A stretch of 5,830 nt of DNA from Clostridia bacterium (lineage in GTDB: Bacteria > Bacillota > Clostridia > Saccharofermentanales > UBA5734), in NCBI GenBank assembly GCA_017997315.1, contig JAGOFF010000151.1:1-5830 (forward strand), in the 5' to 3' direction. This document shows positions 4,889 to 5,830 of this stretch, piece by piece; position 1 is the first letter of the stretch; each line of letters opens with the position of its first letter. A program made the translations under genes and the position numbers. The notes beneath the pieces are model-generated. The model was given only the letters and a program-made list of their open reading frames with translations. It was not told where the DNA came from and ran no database searches.

Positions 4889-5830
4889 ATGGCGGAAAAC
4901 ATCGTCGGCCTCAAGCGCACCTGCATGTGCGCGGACCTTGGCGAGCAGGATATCGGGCGGGAAGTCGTCCTGATGGGGTGGTGCCACCGGCAGCGCGATC
5001 TCGGCGGATTGGTCTTCATCCTGCTGCGCGACCGCAGCGGGGAGATCCAGCTGGTGTCGGACGAGTCCGTGCCGCAGGAGGTCCGTGACAAGGCGGCCCG
5101 CGTCCGCGGAGAATTCGTGCTTGCGGCGCGCGGGAAGGTGCGCGCGCGCACCGCGCCCAACCTGGAGATGAAAACCGGCCGGATCGAGATTCTGCTGGAC
5201 GAGCTCCGGATCCTGTCGGAGTCCCTGACCCCGCCGTTCTATATCGAGGAGGACGCCAAGGCGAACGAGACACTGCGCCTCAAGTACCGCTACCTCGACC
5301 TGCGGCGCCCCGACATGCAGCGCAACCTCATGCTCCGCCACCGCATGGCGCGCATCGCGCGCGAATATTTCGACGAGAAGGGATTCCTCGAGATCGAGAC
5401 CCCGAACCTGATCCGCAGCACCCCGGAGGGCGCACGGGACTACCTGGTGCCCAGCCGGATCTTCAACGGTCGCTTCTTTGCGCTGCCCCAGTCCCCCCAG
5501 CTGTTCAAGCAGCTGCTCATGGTGGGCGGGTACGACCGGTACATGCAGATCGCACGGTGTTTCCGGGACGAGGACCTGCGCGCGGACCGGCAGCCCGAAT
5601 TCACCCAGATCGACCTGGAGATGAGCTTTGTCGACGCGGACGACGTCATGGCGGTCAACGAGGGATTCCTCGCGCGGCTTTTCCGCGAGGTGCTCGGCCG
5701 GGAGCTGACGCTCCCGCTTCCGAGACTGACCTATGCGGAGGCCATGGACCGGTTCGGCTCGGACAAACCGGATCTCCGGTTCGGGATGGAGCTGCGCGAC
5801 GTGTCCGACCTCGTCGCGGGCTGCGGATTC
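4889..5830 (+). CDS. aspS: Aspartyl-tRNA synthetase, C-terminus cut by window edge
   Basis: A class IIb synthetase charging tRNA-Asp with aspartate. The first 314 residues are visible; bacterial AspRS is usually about 590, so the rest of the GAD insertion domain, motif 3 and the C-terminal extension lie outside. Residues 1-110 form the OB-fold anticodon-binding domain, with GWCHRQRDLGGLVFILLRDRSG near 30-51. The catalytic core begins around 135 (LRLKYRYLDLRRPDMQRNLM). Visible motifs are IETPNLIRSTPEGARDYLVP (E170 to P188), the aspartate pocket QSPQLFKQLLM (201-211), and motif 2 with FRDEDLRADRQPEFTQ (225-240). GSDKPDLRF (290-298) identifies the bacterial-type enzyme rather than the archaeal type or AsnRS. 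L38 matches the Leu of E. coli AspRS at a site linked to tRNA-Asp versus tRNA-Asn choice, while L45 replaces an Asp common in the family. It is probably co-transcribed with hisS. Confidence 0.97.
   Translation, partial: MAENIVGLKRTCMCADLGEQDIGREVVLMGWCHRQRDLGGLVFILLRDRSGEIQLVSDESVPQEVRDKAARVRGEFVLAARGKVRARTAPNLEMKTGRIEILLDELRILSESLTPPFYIEEDAKANETLRLKYRYLDLRRPDMQRNLMLRHRMARIAREYFDEKGFLEIETPNLIRSTPEGARDYLVPSRIFNGRFFALPQSPQLFKQLLMVGGYDRYMQIARCFRDEDLRADRQPEFTQIDLEMSFVDADDVMAVNEGFLARLFREVLGRELTLPLPRLTYAEAMDRFGSDKPDLRFGMELRDVSDLVAGCGF

Noticed and set aside
3496..5160. A 554-codon open frame on the minus strand opposite hisS and the start of aspS
   Set aside because: It is antisense to two unmistakable synthetase genes, crosses their intergenic gap, has a low-complexity composition rich in Arg, Ala, Val and Asp, and shows no recognisable motif. 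Long antisense frames are common in GC-rich coding DNA.

Overview
The window is about two-thirds GC and carries five protein genes, two of them cut by the window edges. Strong AGGAGG-type ribosome binding sites, a textbook T-box leader and a hisS-aspS pair point to a GC-rich member of the Bacillota, most likely an anaerobic clostridial lineage. The lineage is an inference from gene content and style; no rRNA or other taxonomic marker is present.

Layout: (1) 1-777, minus strand: a low-specificity threonine aldolase, its C-terminus running off the left edge. (2) 778-1192: a 415-base non-coding region with two back-to-back promoters, then a tryptophan-specific T-box riboswitch on the plus strand ending in an intrinsic terminator. 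(3) 1193-2575: a TrpB2-type tryptophan synthase beta-like enzyme controlled by that T-box, followed by a strong hairpin terminator at 2621-2651. (4) 2704-3507: rsmE, the 16S rRNA m3U1498 methyltransferase. (5) 3532-4809: hisS, with a candidate promoter of its own inside the end of rsmE. (6) 4889 to the right edge: aspS, cut after residue 314.

How it works together: the left half is an amino acid module. Uncharged tRNA-Trp should relieve termination at 1120-1153 and switch on the orphan TrpB2, which has no trpA or other trp gene beside it here; this suggests tryptophan made from indole in response to tryptophan starvation. The right half is a translation module: rRNA modification plus two class II aminoacyl-tRNA synthetases, all on the plus strand and probably read through together with internal promoter input. 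The most informative signal is the T-box, where the specifier codon (TGG), the acceptor-binding bulge (TGGC) and the downstream gene all independently indicate tryptophan. I saw no mobile element, CRISPR array, tRNA or rRNA gene, and nothing that looks like a wholly new system.
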